A stretch of 64,000 bases of DNA. Origin: Actinomyces oris. GTDB lineage: Bacteria > Actinomycetota > Actinomycetes > Actinomycetales > Actinomycetaceae. Where the stretch lies: NCBI RefSeq assembly GCF_001553935.1, contig NZ_CP014232.1, positions 496,001 to 560,000 of the forward strand, in the 5' to 3' direction. Shown here one piece after another: positions 25,303 through 34,634 of this stretch. The translations under genes and the position numbers were made by a program. Below the pieces are notes generated by a model. The model saw only the letters and a list, made by a program, of their open reading frames with translations. It ran no database searches and was not told where the DNA came from. The first letter of the stretch is position 1. The number at the start of each line of letters is the position of its first letter.

Positions 25303-26925
25303 ATGGCGACCGTGCCCCAGACAGACACCGCCCAGGAGCCGGAGCCCGGCAGCGGATCCCGCGGCGAGACCCCGACCGGGAAGCGCGGCGCCTCCCAGGC
25401 CGGCAGGCGCCGTCAGGCCCACTGGCACGCCCCACTCGTGGGCGTCGTCGGCCATGCGTGGAAGCGCCACAAGAGGCCCCCGAGTTCCAGACAGGGAGCC
25501 GACCTCCTCGAGGAGCCATCGCCCCTCCCCCAGCTGCCGGGTACGGAGCTCACCGGGATTCGCCGCCTGCTCCGACACATTGAGCCGCTCGGCCAGATCG
25601 CGCGGGCCGCCCGCTTCTACCCGGCCCGACTGGCCGTCATCGTCTTCGCGGCCATCATCGTGGTGGTGACCGGCCTCCTCAGCCTCCCCATCGCCACGAC
25701 CAGCGGGGAGCACGCCGACTTCCTCGACGCCTTGTTCACCGCCACCTCGGCGGTGTGCGTCACCGGCTTGAGCACGGTGGACACGGCTGCCTACTGGTCC
25801 ACCTTCGGGCACGTCGTCATCATCCTGGCCGCGGCCGTGGGAGGTCTGGGAGTCATGACCCTGGCCTCCCTGCTGTCCCTGGCGGTGTCCCGGCACGTGG
25901 GACTGACTCAGCGGATGCTGGCGGCCTCGGAGAACCAGTCGCGCCTGGGTGAAGTGGGGCGGCTGCTGCGCGCCGTCATCTACACGGCCGCCGGCTGCGA
26001 GCTCCTCCTGACACTCATGCTGCTGCCACCCTTCCTCAGCCATGGCCTCGATGTGGGCCACGCCCTGTGGTACGCGGTCTTCATGGCACTGTCGATCTTC
26101 AACAACGCCGGCTTCGTCATCATGCCCGAGGGCCTGGAGGCCTACTCCACCGACTGGTGGATCGGCCTGCCGATCATCCTGGGGACCTTCATGGGCGCCG
26201 TCGGCTTCCCCGTCATCCTGGACATCATGGGCCGACGCCGCCGTCCCCGCACGTGGAGCCTGCACACCAAGCTGACCCTGACGACCTACCTGGCCCTCAC
26301 ACTCGCCTCGACCATTGCCATCGCCACCTTCGAGTGGAACAACCCGCTCACCTACGGCTCCCTGCCCACGGGCGGAAAGATCATGACCGCGCTCGTCAAC
26401 GGCGTCAACGCCCGCTCCTCGGGGCTGTCCACGATCCCGCCCGAGCACATGCACGAGGCGACCTGGTTCCTTCAGGACGCCCTCATGTTCGTCGGGGGCG
26501 GCTCGGCCTCGACGGCCGGCGGCATCAAGGTGACGACCTTCGCGGTCCTGCTGCTGGCGATTCTCGCCGAGGCCCGCGGCGACCAGGACATCGAGGCCTT
26601 CGGGCGGCGCATCACCCCCTCAACCGTGCGCCTGAGCGTGGCGGTGGCCTTCATCGGCTCCAGCATCATCGGTCTGGCCACGCTCCTGCTGCTGCAGATG
26701 ACCAACCTGTCCCTGGACCGGATTCTCTTCGAGGTCATCAGCGCCTTCGCGACCGTGGGACTGTCCACGGGCATCACGCCCTCCCTGCCGGACGGGGCCA
26801 AGTACGTCATCGTGGCGCTCATGTTCGTCGGCCGCGTGGGCACGATGACGGCGGCCAGCGCCCTGGCGCTGCGCGAGCGGCGCCGCGTCATCCGGATGCC
26901 CGAGGCCAGCCCGATGATCGGCTAG
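25303..26925 (+). CDS. TrkH/KtrB-type potassium transporter subunit
   Basis: 540 aa. A ~95-residue polar, Arg/Pro-rich cytoplasmic N-terminus precedes four repeated membrane-pore-membrane units. Pore segments are 'SAVCVTGLSTVD', 'FNNAGF', 'NARSSGLST' and 'FATVGLSTG', each with the Gly of the K+ filter. It forms the ion-conducting dimer of a Ktr/Trk system and needs a cytoplasmic RCK ring, encoded by the gene at 29445-30113, ~2.5 kb away. The TetR/MFS pair between the two is an apparent insertion. Confidence 0.92.
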   Translation: MATVPQTDTAQEPEPGSGSRGETPTGKRGASQAGRRRQAHWHAPLVGVVGHAWKRHKRPPSSRQGADLLEEPSPLPQLPGTELTGIRRLLRHIEPLGQIARAARFYPARLAVIVFAAIIVVVTGLLSLPIATTSGEHADFLDALFTATSAVCVTGLSTVDTAAYWSTFGHVVIILAAAVGGLGVMTLASLLSLAVSRHVGLTQRMLAASENQSRLGEVGRLLRAVIYTAAGCELLLTLMLLPPFLSHGLDVGHALWYAVFMALSIFNNAGFVIMPEGLEAYSTDWWIGLPIILGTFMGAVGFPVILDIMGRRRRPRTWSLHTKLTLTTYLALTLASTIAIATFEWNNPLTYGSLPTGGKIMTALVNGVNARSSGLSTIPPEHMHEATWFLQDALMFVGGGSASTAGGIKVTTFAVLLLAILAEARGDQDIEAFGRRITPSTVRLSVAVAFIGSSIIGLATLLLLQMTNLSLDRILFEVISAFATVGLSTGITPSLPDGAKYVIVALMFVGRVGTMTAASALALRERRRVIRMPEASPMIG

Positions 26926-26987
26926 CGCCCACCGCCCTGCTCTCCGCACTTGCTCACCCGAGAGCCTGCAGGCACCAGGGAGAACGA

Positions 26988-27680
26988 TCAGCTCCCCTCG
27001 GGTTTCGGCCCATCCGGCGCGAGCAGCTGCCTGAGAGTGGCGGCCGCGCCCTCCACATCAGCCCGGCCGGTAATGAGCTGCTCGACGATGAGACCGAAGG
27101 AGACGCTCTGGATGAGGGAGGCCAGCTGATCGGGACTCAGACGGCAGGAGATCGTCCCCACCCTCTGCCCATTGCGACACAGGCGGGCAAGACCTCCGTG
27201 GATGTCCCGGTAGCTCTCCTGGACCAGGACGCTCATCTCGGGATCACGGGTCAGCTCCCCCCAGGCGTGGTAGGCCAGAGGCGCCCAGGAGCTCAGACCG
27301 ACGTCGTCAGAAACCCCAAGAGCCTCATCCTGCCGGTCCGCCTCTGAGTCAGCTGAGTCAGCTGCAGCGCCGTGCCGCTGATAGTTGAGCAGGGTGAGCG
27401 CCTCAATGAAGTCCCGTTCGAAGTCGAGCGGCTCCTCGGACTCGGCGATCCGCTTGATCCGCTCGGCGAGCGGCCCCATGCGCCGGGTCAGGACCGCCCG
27501 AATGAGGGATCGCTTGCCCTCGGGGAAGTAGCGGTAGACGGTCGACGACGACATTCCGGCCGCGGCGATGACCTCGTCCATGGAGGCGGCCTGGAAACCG
27601 CTGCGCGCGAAGCACTCCTCGGCGGCCTGCAGGATCCGGTCGGTCTGACGCTCCCGATAGGCGGCAGTCACTCGTGGCAT
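26988..27680 (-). CDS. TetR-family repressor
   Basis: 230 aa. The N-terminal HTH is clear ('ILQAAEECFARSGF', 'SMDEVIAAAGMSSSTVYRYFPEGKRSL', about residues 14-55), followed by a helical ligand domain. It is divergent from an MFS efflux gene; two near-identical palindromes flank the MFS promoter (27720-27729 and 27774-27787). By family, it should repress the efflux gene and its own gene until an inducing drug or metabolite binds. The ligand is not known. Confidence 0.9.
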   Translation of the reverse strand: MPRVTAAYRERQTDRILQAAEECFARSGFQAASMDEVIAAAGMSSSTVYRYFPEGKRSLIRAVLTRRMGPLAERIKRIAESEEPLDFERDFIEALTLLNYQRHGAAADSADSEADRQDEALGVSDDVGLSSWAPLAYHAWGELTRDPEMSVLVQESYRDIHGGLARLCRNGQRVGTISCRLSPDQLASLIQSVSFGLIVEQLITGRADVEGAAATLRQLLAPDGPKPEGS

Positions 27681-27719
27681 GAGTTCAGGATAAGCGACTC
27701 AGAGCACACTCCAAATCGA

Positions 27720-27787
27720 AACGATCGTTGTTGACTAGCCGCCACACACTCCCTAGACTCCCGAACGCAAACGAAAACGATCATTTT
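27720..27787 (+). promoter_or_regulatory. MFS promoter between two TetR-type operators
   Basis: TTGACT (27731-27736) and TAGACT (27754-27759) are 17 bp apart. The palindrome AACGATCGTT (27720-27729) abuts the -35 and AAAACGATCATTTT (27774-27787) follows the -10. Both share the core AACGATCRTT. The ribosome-binding site GGAGG follows at 27793-27797. Confidence 0.75.
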
Positions 27788-27802
27788 GATATGGAGGTCG
27801 CA

Positions 27803-29404
27803 ATGACATCCTCAGAGGCATCCGCCCTCAAGGAGCGGACCGAGTCGGCACAAGAGACACAGGAGGAGACGACCGTCATGACCGCGCGGCGCCCCAATCG
27901 CCGTGCGGTCATGGTCAGCGCCGTCCTCACCCAGCTGATGATCGTCTTGGACCTGACGATCATCGCCATCGCCCTGCCTCGGATGCAGGAGGACCTGGGA
28001 ATGACCGTGTCCCAGAGCCCGTGGACGGTCACCGGCTACAGCCTGGCCTTCGGTGGCCTCGTGCTCTTCGGGGGAAGGCTCTGCGCCGTGGCGGGTATCC
28101 GCCGCTCCTACCAGGTAGGACTGATCGGCTTCGGGGTCGCCAGCCTCGCAGCCGGGATGGCGACCTCCTTCCCCATCCTGCTGGTGGCCCGCGTGGCCCA
28201 GGGCTGCTTCGGCGCCCTGCTGGCCCCCACCTCACAGGCACTGCTCAACGTCACCTTCACGGAGCGCACCGAGCGCGAGCGGGTCTTCGCCATCTTCGGT
28301 GCCACTGCCGGACTGGGCGCAGCCATCGGACTACTCGTCGGCGGGGCCCTGACCGACTGGTTCAGCTGGCGCTGGGCCCTCTACATCAACATCCTCCTGG
28401 CCGCTGCCGCTCTGCTCATCGGGCAGCGCAGCCTTCCACCAGCCGATCAGCGCGATCGCAGCTCGCGCATCGCTGATGACCTGAGCGGCCTGGTTCTGGG
28501 CTGTGGAGCCTGCTTCAGTGCCGTCTACGGGCTCGACCGGGCCCAGCAGACCTCCTGGACCTCGACGTCGACCGTCAGCTGGCTGGCCCTCGGCGGTATC
28601 GCCGCACTGCTGTTCGTGGTCCGCGAGCACTTCGCAAGCCGCCCGGTGCTGCCCCTGTCGATGATGGCGATGCCCGTGCGGGCGGCCTCCTACGCCACCC
28701 AGTTCATCGCCGGCGCCGCACAGATGGGCGCGATCATCTACCTGACCTACTACATGCAGAACCACCTCGGCTACTCGCCCTTCAAGAGCGGAGTCGTCTT
28801 CCTCCCGATGGTCTTCGCCCTGATCGCGACCGCGATCCCGGCCGGCCGCGTCATCGTGCCCAGGCTCGGGGCGCGCGGCACCCTGCCCCTGGGGGTGGCG
28901 GTACTGGCCGGTTCCTTCCTCATCCTCTCGCGCATGACGACGGATTCGACCTACTCCCAGGTCGCCCTGCCCGGCCTCATCGTCTTCGGGATCGGCTTGG
29001 GGCTGACGATGCCGGTCACCTTCAACTCCGGCACGCGCGGGGTGGACGCGAAGCGGACCGGGCTGGCCTCAGCGATCCTGAGCGCGGCCCAGCAGATCGG
29101 CGGTTCCTTCGGAGTGGCACTCATGACCTCTTACGCCACCCAGCACGCCGAGGACTACGTGACCGAGCACACCGAGGAGGTCAAGGCGGCCGCCATGGAG
29201 GCAATGATGCGGGCTCAGGCCCTGCCGCAGTCGCCCGCAGGCAAGCGGATCATCGAGTCCCTCAAGGCCGAGCTGATCGACCGGGCTCAGATCGAGGCCT
29301 ACTCCGGCGGCTTCTCGATGATGGCCTGGGTCCTGGCCGGCGCCGTCGTCATCCTCGTGGCCTGTGGGATCGGCTTGAGCCTCCGCCGTCGCCGCAGGCG
29401 GTAG
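27803..29404 (+). CDS. MFS drug-efflux transporter, DHA2 type
   Basis: 533 aa from ATG 27803, which has GGAGG 5 nt upstream; an earlier in-frame TTG overlaps the promoter. About 14 hydrophobic segments follow a ~35-residue polar N-terminus. DHA2 features: 'LDLTIIAIALPRMQEDL' in helix 1, 'GGRLCAVAGIRR' in loop 2-3, and a helix-5 motif-C-like stretch ('GATAGLGAAIGLLVGGALTD'). Members expel lipophilic drugs or dyes with proton exchange. Under control of the divergent TetR gene. Confidence 0.9.
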   Translation: MTSSEASALKERTESAQETQEETTVMTARRPNRRAVMVSAVLTQLMIVLDLTIIAIALPRMQEDLGMTVSQSPWTVTGYSLAFGGLVLFGGRLCAVAGIRRSYQVGLIGFGVASLAAGMATSFPILLVARVAQGCFGALLAPTSQALLNVTFTERTERERVFAIFGATAGLGAAIGLLVGGALTDWFSWRWALYINILLAAAALLIGQRSLPPADQRDRSSRIADDLSGLVLGCGACFSAVYGLDRAQQTSWTSTSTVSWLALGGIAALLFVVREHFASRPVLPLSMMAMPVRAASYATQFIAGAAQMGAIIYLTYYMQNHLGYSPFKSGVVFLPMVFALIATAIPAGRVIVPRLGARGTLPLGVAVLAGSFLILSRMTTDSTYSQVALPGLIVFGIGLGLTMPVTFNSGTRGVDAKRTGLASAILSAAQQIGGSFGVALMTSYATQHAEDYVTEHTEEVKAAAMEAMMRAQALPQSPAGKRIIESLKAELIDRAQIEAYSGGFSMMAWVLAGAVVILVACGIGLSLRRRRRR

Positions 29405-29444
29405 CGTAGGGGCCACTGCCTCACGGCCGACCTCAGGAGACCTC

Positions 29445-30113
29445 ATGCCTGCCCCGCTCTCGCGCACTGACTCCACGCTCGTCATCGGGCTGGGACGCTT
29501 CGGCTCGGCCGTGGCCGCCACCCTGGACCGGCTGGGGCGCGAGGTGCTGGCCGTGGAGGCCAATCCCGCCACCGTGCGCCGGTGGACCGGCCGCATCCCC
29601 TTGGTGGAGGCCGACGCCACGGACGTGGAGGCCCTGGAGCAGCTGGGCGCCACCGAGTTCGGCACCGCGGTCGTGGGGGTGGCGACCTCCCTGGAGGCCT
29701 CCGTGCTCATCACCGGCAACCTCGTGGACCTGGAGACCCCCCAGATCTGGGCCAAGGCGATCTCCCGCGCCCACGGCCGCATCCTGCGCCGCATCGGCGC
29801 CCATCACGTCGTCTACCCCGAGTTCGACGCCGGTCAGCGGGCCGCCCACCTCGTCTCGGGCCGCATGCTCGACTACATCGAGATGGAGAAGGGCGGCTTC
29901 ACCATCGTCAAGATGCGTCCGCCCACGGAGCTGCACGGCTTCACCATCGGCCAGTCCAAGGTGCGCTCGCGCTACGGGGTGACCGTCTTCGGTCTCATGA
30001 GCCCGGGCGAGCCCTTCGAGTACGCCACCCCGGACACCCTGGTGTCGGCCGAGGACGTGCTCGTCGTCGGCGGGGACGCCGCCCTCCTGGAGCGCTTCGC
30101 CAACCGCGCATGA
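29445..30113 (+). CDS. KtrA/TrkA-type potassium channel regulatory protein
   Basis: 222 aa. Residues ~11-130 are an RCK_N Rossmann domain with 'VIGLGRFGSAVAATLDRLG' (nucleotide-binding Gly-rich loop) and acidic 'AVEAN' after strand 2. Residues ~140-222 are an RCK_C domain ('FTIVKMRPPTELHG', 'DTLVSAEDVLVVGGD'). It forms an octameric ring gating the TrkH/KtrB pore in response to ATP/ADP. RCK_C domains in several Gram-positive species bind c-di-AMP; disA is also in this window. AGGAG stands before ATG 29445. Confidence 0.93.
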   Translation: MPAPLSRTDSTLVIGLGRFGSAVAATLDRLGREVLAVEANPATVRRWTGRIPLVEADATDVEALEQLGATEFGTAVVGVATSLEASVLITGNLVDLETPQIWAKAISRAHGRILRRIGAHHVVYPEFDAGQRAAHLVSGRMLDYIEMEKGGFTIVKMRPPTELHGFTIGQSKVRSRYGVTVFGLMSPGEPFEYATPDTLVSAEDVLVVGGDAALLERFANRA

Positions 30114-30158
30114 GCCGGCCGGGCACCCCCTGACCCAACGACGCGCGTCAGAAGTGCG

Positions 30159-30584
30159 TCAGAAGGCGGCCACCTGGGAGCGCTTGGCCTCGGCGGCGCC
30201 GTCGGCCTCAGCGGCCACGGCCTGAAGATCCTTGCCGATCCCGGCGGCGCCGTAGGCGCCGAGCAGCCCCTCGACGAAGGGCGCCGCCGACAGGCGCGTC
30301 CGCTCAGCGAGGGCCGGCTCGAGCATCTCCAGAGCCATCTCGGCGCTCATGATCCCGCTGCCCAGGTCAGCCAGGACCAGGACGCCCTCGCAGCGCTCGG
30401 CCAGGCGCTCCACGGCCTCGACGACAGCCCCGGGGTCGGTACCCAGCCCACCGTCGGCCAGGCCCGCGGCCAGCTCGACGGGGACGTCGACGGCCACGAT
30501 GAGCCGGCGCGCCAGGTCCATGGCGGCCTCGGCCAGGGCCCGGGAGTGGGAGACCAGGACGATGCCGACGCTCACGGCACTCAC
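30159..30584 (-). CDS. dhaM: PTS-dependent dihydroxyacetone kinase, phosphoryl donor subunit DhaM
   Basis: 141 aa, GTG start overlapping the dhaL stop (GTGA). Only the EIIA-Man-like domain is present ('VGIVLVSHSRALAEAA', with the phosphorylated His in VSHS; 'VLVLADLGSG'). The extra HPr and EI-like domains of E. coli DhaM are absent, so phosphate must come from the general PTS proteins encoded elsewhere. It passes phosphate to ADP on DhaL. Last gene of dhaKLM; converges with the ktrA-like gene. Confidence 0.93.
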   Translation of the reverse strand: MSAVSVGIVLVSHSRALAEAAMDLARRLIVAVDVPVELAAGLADGGLGTDPGAVVEAVERLAERCEGVLVLADLGSGIMSAEMALEMLEPALAERTRLSAAPFVEGLLGAYGAAGIGKDLQAVAAEADGAAEAKRSQVAAF

Positions 30585-31240
30585 GACGCTCTCCCTGCCA
30601 CGACGTCGTCGAGGGCTGTCAGCAGCAGGACGGTGGAGGCGGCACCGGGGTCGATGTGCCCCACCGAGCGCTCCCCCAGGTAGGAGGCCCGTCCCTTGGT
30701 GGCCACCATGGGCTTGGTGGCCTCGCGCCCCTCGGCGGCGGCCTGCGCGGCGGCCGCGACGCCGGCGGCGAGGTCGCCGGGGTGGGCGCGCAGGGCCTCC
30801 AGGGCCGGGCTCCAGGCATCGAGCATGGTCTTCTCCCCCGTGGTGGCCCGCCCCCGTGCGGCGAGTCCGCCGACCCCGGCCTCCAGGGCGCCCGCGAGCG
30901 CCTGGGCGTCGAGCACCTCCAGGCCGGCCACGGCGCCCCCGGCGCGCAGGAAGAAGGTGCCGTACAGGGGCCCGGAGGCGCCCCCGACGGTGGAGACCAG
31001 GGTGGTGCCGACCTTCTTGAGCAGGACGTCGGCGCTGGCGAAGCTACCGGCCTCCACAGCCTCGGCGGCGGCGGCCAGGCCGCGCTTCATGTTGGTGCCG
31101 TGGTCAGCGTCACCGATGGCGGCGTCCAGGTCGGTGAGCTCCTCGGCGTGCTCGGCGATAAGTGCGGCGCTGCGGCGCACCCAGGTAGCCAGGTCCGCCA
31201 CGCTCAGCGAGTGGCGGGCGGCTCCCACCTCTGCGGTCAT
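30581..31240 (-). CDS. dhaL: dihydroxyacetone kinase ADP-binding subunit DhaL
   Basis: 219 aa, normal length. 'LTDLDAAIGDADHGTNMKRG' (about residues 36-55) provides the Asp residues that hold two Mg2+ and ADP, and 'TLVSTVGGASGPLYGTFF' is the phosphate-binding region. ADP stays bound and is rephosphorylated by DhaM. ATG 31240 is preceded by GGAGAAGC. Confidence 0.95.
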   Translation of the reverse strand: MTAEVGAARHSLSVADLATWVRRSAALIAEHAEELTDLDAAIGDADHGTNMKRGLAAAAEAVEAGSFASADVLLKKVGTTLVSTVGGASGPLYGTFFLRAGGAVAGLEVLDAQALAGALEAGVGGLAARGRATTGEKTMLDAWSPALEALRAHPGDLAAGVAAAAQAAAEGREATKPMVATKGRASYLGERSVGHIDPGAASTVLLLTALDDVVAGRAS

Positions 31241-31306
31241 ATCGCTTCTCCTTCAGTGTCCTTGGGGTGCCCGCAGGTGATCGGGCCCCCCGATTGTGTC
31301 AGGTCC

Positions 31307-32332
31307 TCACGCTCCCCAGCGCAGGCCAGGGGTGTTGACCGGGGCGTCCCACAGGCTCAGCATCTCCGCGTCGGCGCGCACCAGGGTCAGGGAGCAGCCG
31401 GCCATGTCAAGGCTGGTGATGTAGTTGCCCACGAGGTTGCGGGCCACGGTGATCCCGGCGTCTTCAAGGAGGCGGGCGATCTCGCCGTACATGAGGTAGA
31501 GCTCGAGCAGCGGGGTGGCGCCCATGCCGTTGACCATGGCGATGACACCCTCGTCGGCGCCGACGCTCTCCAGCTCGGTAAGCGCGGTGAGCTCAGCCAG
31601 GATGGGGGTGACGAGGCGCTCGGCGATCTCGGCGGCGGGGGCAGTCCTCTCGCGGTGGCGTCCGGGCTCGCCGTGGATGCCGATACCGATCTCCATCTCG
31701 CCCTCGGGCAGGTCGAAGGAGGGCTTGCCGTTGGCCGGGACGGTGCAGGAGGTCAGGGCCATCCCCATGGACCTGCCGGCGGCGTTGACGCGTGCGGCGA
31801 TACCGGCGACCTCATCCAGCGGGCGTCCCTGCTCGGCGGCGGCGCCGGCGATCTTCTCCACCATGACGGTCACGCCCACGCCGCGGCGCCCGGCGGTGTA
31901 GAGGGAGTCCTCGACGGCGACGTCGTCGTTGGTGACGACGCTGGCGACCTGGATACCGGACTCGGCCTCGACGATCTCGGCGGCCATCTCGAAGTTCATG
32001 ACGTCGCCGGTGTAGTTTTTGACGATGTGCAGCACGCCGGCTCCACGGTCGACGGCGCTGGTGGCGGCCACCATCTGGTCGGGGACCGGGGAGGTGAAGA
32101 TCTCGCCGGCACAGGCGGCGTCGAGCATGCCGGTGCCCACGAAGCCACCGTGGAGGGGCTCGTGCCCGCTGCCTCCTCCGGAGATGATGGCGACCTTGCC
32201 CTGCTCCTTGGGGCGGCGGCGGTAGACGATGTGCTGGTCAAGGTCGATGTCGAGCTCGTGGGGATGGGCTGCGGCCATGCCCCGCAGGGCGTCCGTGACC
32301 ACGTTGTCAACGGCGTTGATGAGTTTCTTCAT
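31307..32332 (-). CDS. dhaK: dihydroxyacetone kinase substrate-binding subunit DhaK
   Basis: 341 aa from ATG 32332 ([18 protein letters not shown]), the conserved DhaK N-terminus; the frame continues upstream without family similarity. '[18 protein letters not shown]' (about 46-63) and '[11 protein letters not shown]' around residue 217 are the dihydroxyacetone site, the latter with the His that binds substrate covalently. It accepts phosphate from DhaL-ATP. First gene of dhaKLM; with glpFKD it indicates C3-polyol use. The 295 bp upstream hold its promoter region but no clear motif. Confidence 0.94.
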   Translation of the reverse strand: MKKLINAVDNVVTDALRGMAAAHPHELDIDLDQHIVYRRRPKEQGKVAIISGGGSGHEPLHGGFVGTGMLDAACAGEIFTSPVPDQMVAATSAVDRGAGVLHIVKNYTGDVMNFEMAAEIVEAESGIQVASVVTNDDVAVEDSLYTAGRRGVGVTVMVEKIAGAAAEQGRPLDEVAGIAARVNAAGRSMGMALTSCTVPANGKPSFDLPEGEMEIGIGIHGEPGRHRERTAPAAEIAERLVTPILAELTALTELESVGADEGVIAMVNGMGATPLLELYLMYGEIARLLEDAGITVARNLVGNYITSLDMAGCSLTLVRADAEMLSLWDAPVNTPGLRWGA

Positions 32333-32627
32333 GGCGCTGACGCTACCGCGCCACGGGCCCTCATGGGGCGGAGAGCAGGATCTTGGACCGTGCACGTCGG
32401 TGCAGCCCGCTGCATCATTCCGGACCGAAGACGCGCTGAGGCGACCGGGCGGGTGTCTGCCGGAGACGCGGCCTGCCGGCCTACTGCCCCGCCGGCGCCG
32501 CCCCACCCGCCTCAACGTGAGCCCGGCCACCGCTCGGCCTGGGCGTCACCCGCAGAGATTCTGGGGACTATCTGGGGAGGTCCTTTTTTCGCGGCACCAC
32601 CGAGTCGATAACGGGCAGGATAGGGGC

Positions 32628-34529
32628 ATGGATCTGTCCGTCGTCGCCGTCGTGGCCACTATTGCAGCCGGTGTCTCCATCCTGGTCGCTGTTGCCGCCG
32701 TCTTCGCTGCACGGCGCTCGACGGCGCATGCGGACCTGGCGCTCAAGGAGGCGTCACGGATCTCCCGGGCGAGCATCTCGCGGATCAACGAGGTCCAGTC
32801 CGAGGCCAGCTCGGCCCGCCTGGCGGCGCGTCACGCCGCCGAGCGGCTGCGCTCAATGACCAAGGAGCGCACGACCCCCGACAGCGTCGCCGCCTACCGG
32901 GTCTTCCTGCGCGAGGTCGTCGAGGACTCCAAGCACCTGCTGGGCCCCGAGGGCACCGGGACGATGAAGAACGAGGCACTGGACCGCCTGCGGGTGGGGG
33001 CCCTGGTGGGCGGCTCGGACGAGGTGCTGCGCGCCATGCGCAACTTCGCCCTCCTGCGCACCCAACGGCCCGAGGCCCCGTGGCCCAGTGCCTACGCCAT
33101 GGCCTACGCGCGTCTGGAGTCGGACCTGGTCACCGCGATCCGCAACGACCTGGGATCCTCCGAGGAGTCCCTGACCGCCGACCAGATCTGGGGCGCCGTC
33201 AACGCTCGCTGCGTCGACCCCGCCTTCCGGCTGGCCCTGCTCAGCCCTCTGGAGGACGTGCTGCGCAACGCCGGACAGGACCCGACCCACTACGACCTGG
33301 ACCACATCGCCAAGTTCGCCGACTACCCGAGCCCCGCCTCCCCCGTCGGGGCCACCCGGGCCAGTGGGGTCGCTGGGAACACCGGGCTCACGAGGGCCGT
33401 GCCCTCCGGGGACGGTGCCCGCGCCTCCGGCCCCGAGCCCCGACGACGCTCGCGACGGGCGCGCAGCCGGGCGGAGCGGAGAGCCGCGGAGGCGACCCCC
33501 AGGCCGGCCGCCACCGCCCTGTCCGACGCCGACGTCGTCTGGCCTCCGCTCACTCCCGGGCGGACCTCAGCACGTGAGGATCGGCCCCAGCAGTCCCTGG
33601 CGAGCCCAGCGAGCCCGACGAGCCACCGGTCGCCCGAGGCACGCAGGCCCGTCTTCGAGGACCCGACTCCCAGCCGCATCTCCCGGCGTCGACGCGCTCA
33701 GGCCGCTCTGACCGGTTCGTCCATGCAGGCGGCCGCGGCTCCTGACGCGGTCACGGTCACGGGGACGGCTTCGCCCCTGCCCGCCTCCGTGGCTCCGACC
33801 TCGGGTGCCTCGACGGCCTCGGCCAACACCGTGGAGACCGAGCCCGTCCTCGCCTCGACTCCCCCTGGGACGCAGATCGGGCGCCACGCCACCGAGGCAC
33901 CCACGTCACCGCTCGCAGCCGGCGCGGCCGCCGACACTGCACCGACGAGGCCCCAGCCGGCCCAGCCGCTCCCCGACTACACCGGCGCCCCGGCGGACCC
34001 GCCACCCGAGGGCCAGGTCGGGTCACCGGTGAGGGCCGCGGCAGTATCCGTGCAGACCGTCGCGGTACCCACGGGCCCCCAGCCCTCCACAGTTGCCACC
34101 GCGGGCCCTGCTACGACCACCGGGCCGGCAGGGGCCGGCTACGGAATCCTTCCATCTCAGGGCACGCCCCAGGCTCCCGTGACGGCGCCGGGAGGCACCA
34201 GCCTCCCCGTACCCGACCCGTCGGGTCTGCCCGTCCTCACTGCGTCCCCGCATGCCGATCAGTCCTCCGCAGTGGCTGCCGCCGCAGCCGTCCCCGCCGA
34301 CGCCGTCGGATCCCACCGGGCAGCAGCCGTCATGGCGAGCACAGCCGGCACTACAGGTACAGCTGTCCCGGCCAGCCCTGAGCACGGGGCCGATCCCGCG
34401 ATGCAGGAGACCATGACCATTCCCACCAACCCCTCTGCTGCGACGGCCATCCCGACGGCGACGTCCTGGTCCTCGGCTGCACCGTCCCTGCAGGACTCCG
34501 GTCAGCTGCCACGAGCCCGCGGCGCCTGA
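32628..34529 (+). CDS. membrane-anchored protein with long disordered tail
   Basis: 633 aa from ATG 32628; a longer open frame upstream has no support. One membrane helix (about residues 4-24) is followed by a short helical, coiled-coil-prone stretch (~30-75), then an alpha-helical domain (~80-225) with 'SVAAYRVFLREVVEDSKHLLG' and 'AYARLESDLVTAIRNDLG'. Residues ~235-633 are Ala/Pro/Thr/Ser-rich and look disordered. I recognise no family. It precedes an NfeD-like gene and a flotillin gene on the same strand, so a role in membrane-domain organisation is conceivable but unproven. Confidence 0.65.
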   Translation: MDLSVVAVVATIAAGVSILVAVAAVFAARRSTAHADLALKEASRISRASISRINEVQSEASSARLAARHAAERLRSMTKERTTPDSVAAYRVFLREVVEDSKHLLGPEGTGTMKNEALDRLRVGALVGGSDEVLRAMRNFALLRTQRPEAPWPSAYAMAYARLESDLVTAIRNDLGSSEESLTADQIWGAVNARCVDPAFRLALLSPLEDVLRNAGQDPTHYDLDHIAKFADYPSPASPVGATRASGVAGNTGLTRAVPSGDGARASGPEPRRRSRRARSRAERRAAEATPRPAATALSDADVVWPPLTPGRTSAREDRPQQSLASPASPTSHRSPEARRPVFEDPTPSRISRRRRAQAALTGSSMQAAAAPDAVTVTGTASPLPASVAPTSGASTASANTVETEPVLASTPPGTQIGRHATEAPTSPLAAGAAADTAPTRPQPAQPLPDYTGAPADPPPEGQVGSPVRAAAVSVQTVAVPTGPQPSTVATAGPATTTGPAGAGYGILPSQGTPQAPVTAPGGTSLPVPDPSGLPVLTASPHADQSSAVAAAAAVPADAVGSHRAAAVMASTAGTTGTAVPASPEHGADPAMQETMTIPTNPSAATAIPTATSWSSAAPSLQDSGQLPRARGA

Positions 34530-34634
34530 GTCCAACCGGGTTGTTCTTCCCATCCCAACCCGGCTTCACCTCCCGGCCTGCGTGGCAGAATCCAGGTGTC
34601 GGAGGCCGTGGGGCCTGCGCGGAAGGGAGCTGGT

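Noticed and set aside
30656..32611. 651-aa plus-strand reading frame opposite dhaL/dhaK
   Set aside because: Shadow frame of conserved DhaL and DhaK; no recognisable domain.
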